NCBI GenBank assembly: GCA_029555925.1
Contig: JAKPQU010000556.1
Coordinates: 1-21,714, forward strand
Direction of reading: 5' to 3'
From: Bacillota bacterium
GTDB lineage: Bacteria > Eremiobacterota > SpSt-956 > JAKJGF01
Length of the DNA: 21,714 bases
The position numbers and the translations under genes were made by a program. Positions 19,546 to 21,714 of the stretch are shown here, piece by piece. Numbering within the stretch: position 1 is the first letter of the stretch; the number at the start of each line of letters is the position of its first letter. Below the pieces are notes generated by a model. The model ran no database searches and was not told the origin of the DNA. It worked only from the letters and a program-made list of their open reading frames with translations.

Positions 19546-21714
19546 ATGAGTGCCAGATTAACACTTCGTAAAGGTCAAGCAGATAAAACGGTTATTGATC
19601 TTGCCAATGAAACCATTAACATCGGCTGTTATTCTGACTGTGATTTGATAGTAGAGAGAGATAAATTCATATCAGGTATTCATGCTATGATAATATCTTC
19701 GGAAGAATATTATTTTATTCAGGATAATAACAGCACAAATGGTACCTATGTAAACGGACAGAGAGTAAAACGACAGAAATTACAGTCCGGAGATGTAATT
19801 ACTATAGGAGATACGGAATTTGAATTCTTTTCTACCTTTACTTCATGTCTGCCTTCTCCTGCAGGTAAAATCACCATAGGAAGAAACCCGGACAGTGATA
19901 TTTATTTAAACCATGTACAGGTCTCCTGGAGTCACGCCACAGTTTATTCTTCTCCGGAAGGAACTTTTTTTATTCAGGACAATAACAGTAGAAACGGCCT
20001 CTATGTAAACGGAATAGAGACAAAAAAAACAGAACTTCATAAGGGTGATGTCATTCAGATAGGCAAATATAAACTTCTTTTTGACGGAACATGTATAAAA
20101 AATCTCTGTGAAGAAGGTAGATTGAGACTGGATGCCAGGAATTTAACAAGAACCGTTTCGGAAAACAAGACCATATTGAATAATATTTCTCTTTCCATTC
20201 ATCCATGTGAATTCGTAGCCATTGTAGGCACGAGCGGTGCGGGAAAATCTACTCTTTTAAAGACTCTGAGCGGATTTTACCCTAAAGACCAGGGAGACGT
20301 GTTTATAAACGGGGAGAATTTTTATGACAAAATGGATTTTTTCAGAAGCCGTCTCGGATATGTTCCCCAGGATGATATAGTTCATGAAGAACTGGATGTG
20401 TATAAAGCTTTATATTATGCCGCATCTTTACGATTGCCTGAAGATACGAAAAAAGAAGAAATAGATAATATTATAGATCTCGTCCTTAAAGAAATAGAAC
20501 TGGAAGAGAGAAAATATACTCAGATAAAAAAATTGAGTGGCGGTCAGAGGAAAAGGGTAAGTATAGGGGTGGAACTCCTTACGAAACCGGATCTGTTTTT
20601 CCTTGATGAACCTACGTCCGGGTTAGACCCTGCCACCGAAACAAGGATGATGGCTTTATTGAGAAAACTTGCAGATCAGGGAAGAACCATTATACTGGTT
20701 ACACATGTTACGAAAAACGTAAAATTCTGTGACAGGATCGTCTTCCTTGCACGGGGAGGCCACCTGGTATTTTTCGGATCCCCTGACGAGGCTTTTTCTT
20801 ATTTTCAGGTAAATGATTTTACTGAAATCTATAATTTAATTGAAACACAGGGGAGTCCGAAGGAATGGGCTGAAAAATTTGAAAGATCTTCCTGTTATAA
20901 AGAAGGCCTTCTCGGGAGACTGGAAGAAACTGACATGTTGCAAACAAAGACGACTCAAGTCCTATCTCATAAAGAAATATCCCACAGGGGGGCCTCTTCA
21001 ATCAGGCAGTTTTTTATACTGTCCGGCAGATATTACGAGATTATGCTGAAGGATATAAGAAACCTTGCCATAGTAATCCTTCAGGCTCCTATTATAGCAA
21101 TTCTTCTGGCGCTGGTATTTAAAAGGGATATATTCAATGACGATCCTAAAATAGGTGATGGGAACGCGGCCCTTACGCTTATATTTTTTTTAATCTGTGT
21201 TTCTGTCTGGTTCGGCACATCAAATGCAGCAAGGGAAATTATAAAAGAACATGTTATCTATGAAAGGGAAAGAATGATAAATCTCCAGGTCATACCATAT
21301 GTAATGTCCAAGTTTGTCATTTTATCCCTTATATGTCTCATACAATGTGCCATACTGCTCGGCATAGTCGTAATGGGAGTTAAATTTCCCGATAACGGGA
21401 GCTATATGTTTTATGCGGATATGTACTGCTGTATTTTTCTTACGTCTCTTACGGGAGTGGGTATGGGTCTTCTCGTTTCGTCCGTAGTTTCCACTGTAGA
21501 CAAGGCAACCAGTATTGTTCCCATACTTTTAATACCGCAGCTTATATTCTCCGGTGCCATAATACCTTTTAAAAACATGGATAAATTGAGCAAGTTTATC
21601 TCGAATTTTATAGTGAGCCGCTGGTCAGTCGGTTTACTCGGATGTCTCGTAAATCTAAATGACATACTCCCGAGGCATATGAAAGATTTACTGGAAGAAA
21701 CCTTTGATATAAAT
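19546..21714 (+). CDS. FHA-FHA-ABC (ABCG-type) half transporter, 3' end outside window
   Basis: The frame is open for 723 codons to the window edge with no stop. FHA domain 1 (about 15-97) has SGIHAMI (43-49) and NNSTNGTYVNG, but C28 stands where FHA domains have the GR arginine. FHA domain 2 (about 105-182) keeps GR (112-113), SWSH (127-130) and NGLYVNG. The ABC ATPase (about 195-420) has Walker A GTSGAGKST (228-236), Q275, signature LSGGQ (330-334), Walker B LFFLDEP and H387. A cytosolic linker leads to an ABC2-type membrane domain with helices from about 507 onward (five visible). Reverse order (ATPase before membrane part) marks an ABCG half transporter, which must dimerise. FHA domains bind phosphothreonine, so control by a nearby kinase is likely. 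It closely resembles mycobacterial Rv1747 in design. No ribosome site is seen at the ATG. Confidence 0.9.
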   Translation, partial: MSARLTLRKGQADKTVIDLANETINIGCYSDCDLIVERDKFISGIHAMIISSEEYYFIQDNNSTNGTYVNGQRVKRQKLQSGDVITIGDTEFEFFSTFTSCLPSPAGKITIGRNPDSDIYLNHVQVSWSHATVYSSPEGTFFIQDNNSRNGLYVNGIETKKTELHKGDVIQIGKYKLLFDGTCIKNLCEEGRLRLDARNLTRTVSENKTILNNISLSIHPCEFVAIVGTSGAGKSTLLKTLSGFYPKDQGDVFINGENFYDKMDFFRSRLGYVPQDDIVHEELDVYKALYYAASLRLPEDTKKEEIDNIIDLVLKEIELEERKYTQIKKLSGGQRKRVSIGVELLTKPDLFFLDEPTSGLDPATETRMMALLRKLADQGRTIILVTHVTKNVKFCDRIVFLARGGHLVFFGSPDEAFSYFQVNDFTEIYNLIETQGSPKEWAEKFERSSCYKEGLLGRLEETDMLQTKTTQVLSHKEISHRGASSIRQFFILSGRYYEIMLKDIRNLAIVILQAPIIAILLALVFKRDIFNDDPKIGDGNAALTLIFFLICVSVWFGTSNAAREIIKEHVIYERERMINLQVIPYVMSKFVILSLICLIQCAILLGIVVMGVKFPDNGSYMFYADMYCCIFLTSLTGVGMGLLVSSVVSTVDKATSIVPILLIPQLIFSGAIIPFKNMDKLSKFISNFIVSRWSVGLLGCLVNLNDILPRHMKDLLEETFDIN

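Overview
The window is AT-rich bacterial chromosome with long intergenic gaps. It looks like a diderm (two-membrane) bacterium: there is an MCE/MlaD lipid-transport protein with a beta-rich C-terminal tail ending in F, a LolA-like secreted protein, a TPR lipoprotein and a prepilin. The mix of Hanks-type kinases, FHA domains, a formylglycine-enzyme fold, many TPR proteins and a butyrate kinase/phosphotransbutyrylase pair suggests an anaerobic fermenter from a poorly sampled phylum. That placement is inference; no rRNA or other phylogenetic marker is present. No tRNA, rRNA, CRISPR array, phage gene or intact insertion sequence was seen.

Layout. 1-603 (+): 3' end of an unrecognised gene. 801-2329 (+): pcm and a soluble Ser/Thr kinase, 2 nt apart. 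2419-4939 (-): a TPR lipoprotein (apparently starting at ATT), then an MCE protein. 5120-5794 (-): a zinc-ribbon membrane protein and a ribbon-helix-helix regulator, framed by two related inverted repeats. 6050-6898 (+): a secreted LolA-like protein, convergent with a thioredoxin-fold/double-PDZ protein that lacks redox cysteines (6947-8026, -). 8342-9574 (+): a secreted protein with three internal repeats, and a small double zinc ribbon. 9779-12450 (+): a soluble FlhA-cytoplasmic-domain protein fused to TPRs, then a type IV prepilin. 12496-17156 (-): buk, ptb and a 23-unit TPR protein. 17216-18955 (-): a zinc ribbon, Ser/Thr kinase and FGE-like fusion. 19546 to the right edge (+): an FHA-FHA-ABC half transporter, divergent from that kinase and cut by the window end.

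How the genes fit together. The strongest functional pair is the kinase at 17216-18955 with the divergent FHA-FHA-ABC transporter. The transporter has the same design as mycobacterial Rv1747, which works with the kinase PknF, so phosphorylation-controlled export is a testable model. Buk and Ptb interconvert butyryl-CoA and butyrate with ATP formation. Several other proteins (MCE, LolA-like, thioredoxin/PDZ, three-repeat protein) belong to the envelope.

The most unusual features are: an FlhA-type export-gate domain detached from its membrane part and joined to TPRs; a family of degenerate heptamer tandem repeats (units mostly GTRANNN or its complement) in most gaps, sometimes running into gene ends; and a 26-nt identical sequence in front of two unrelated genes, one copy of which seems to carry an inserted heptamer block.
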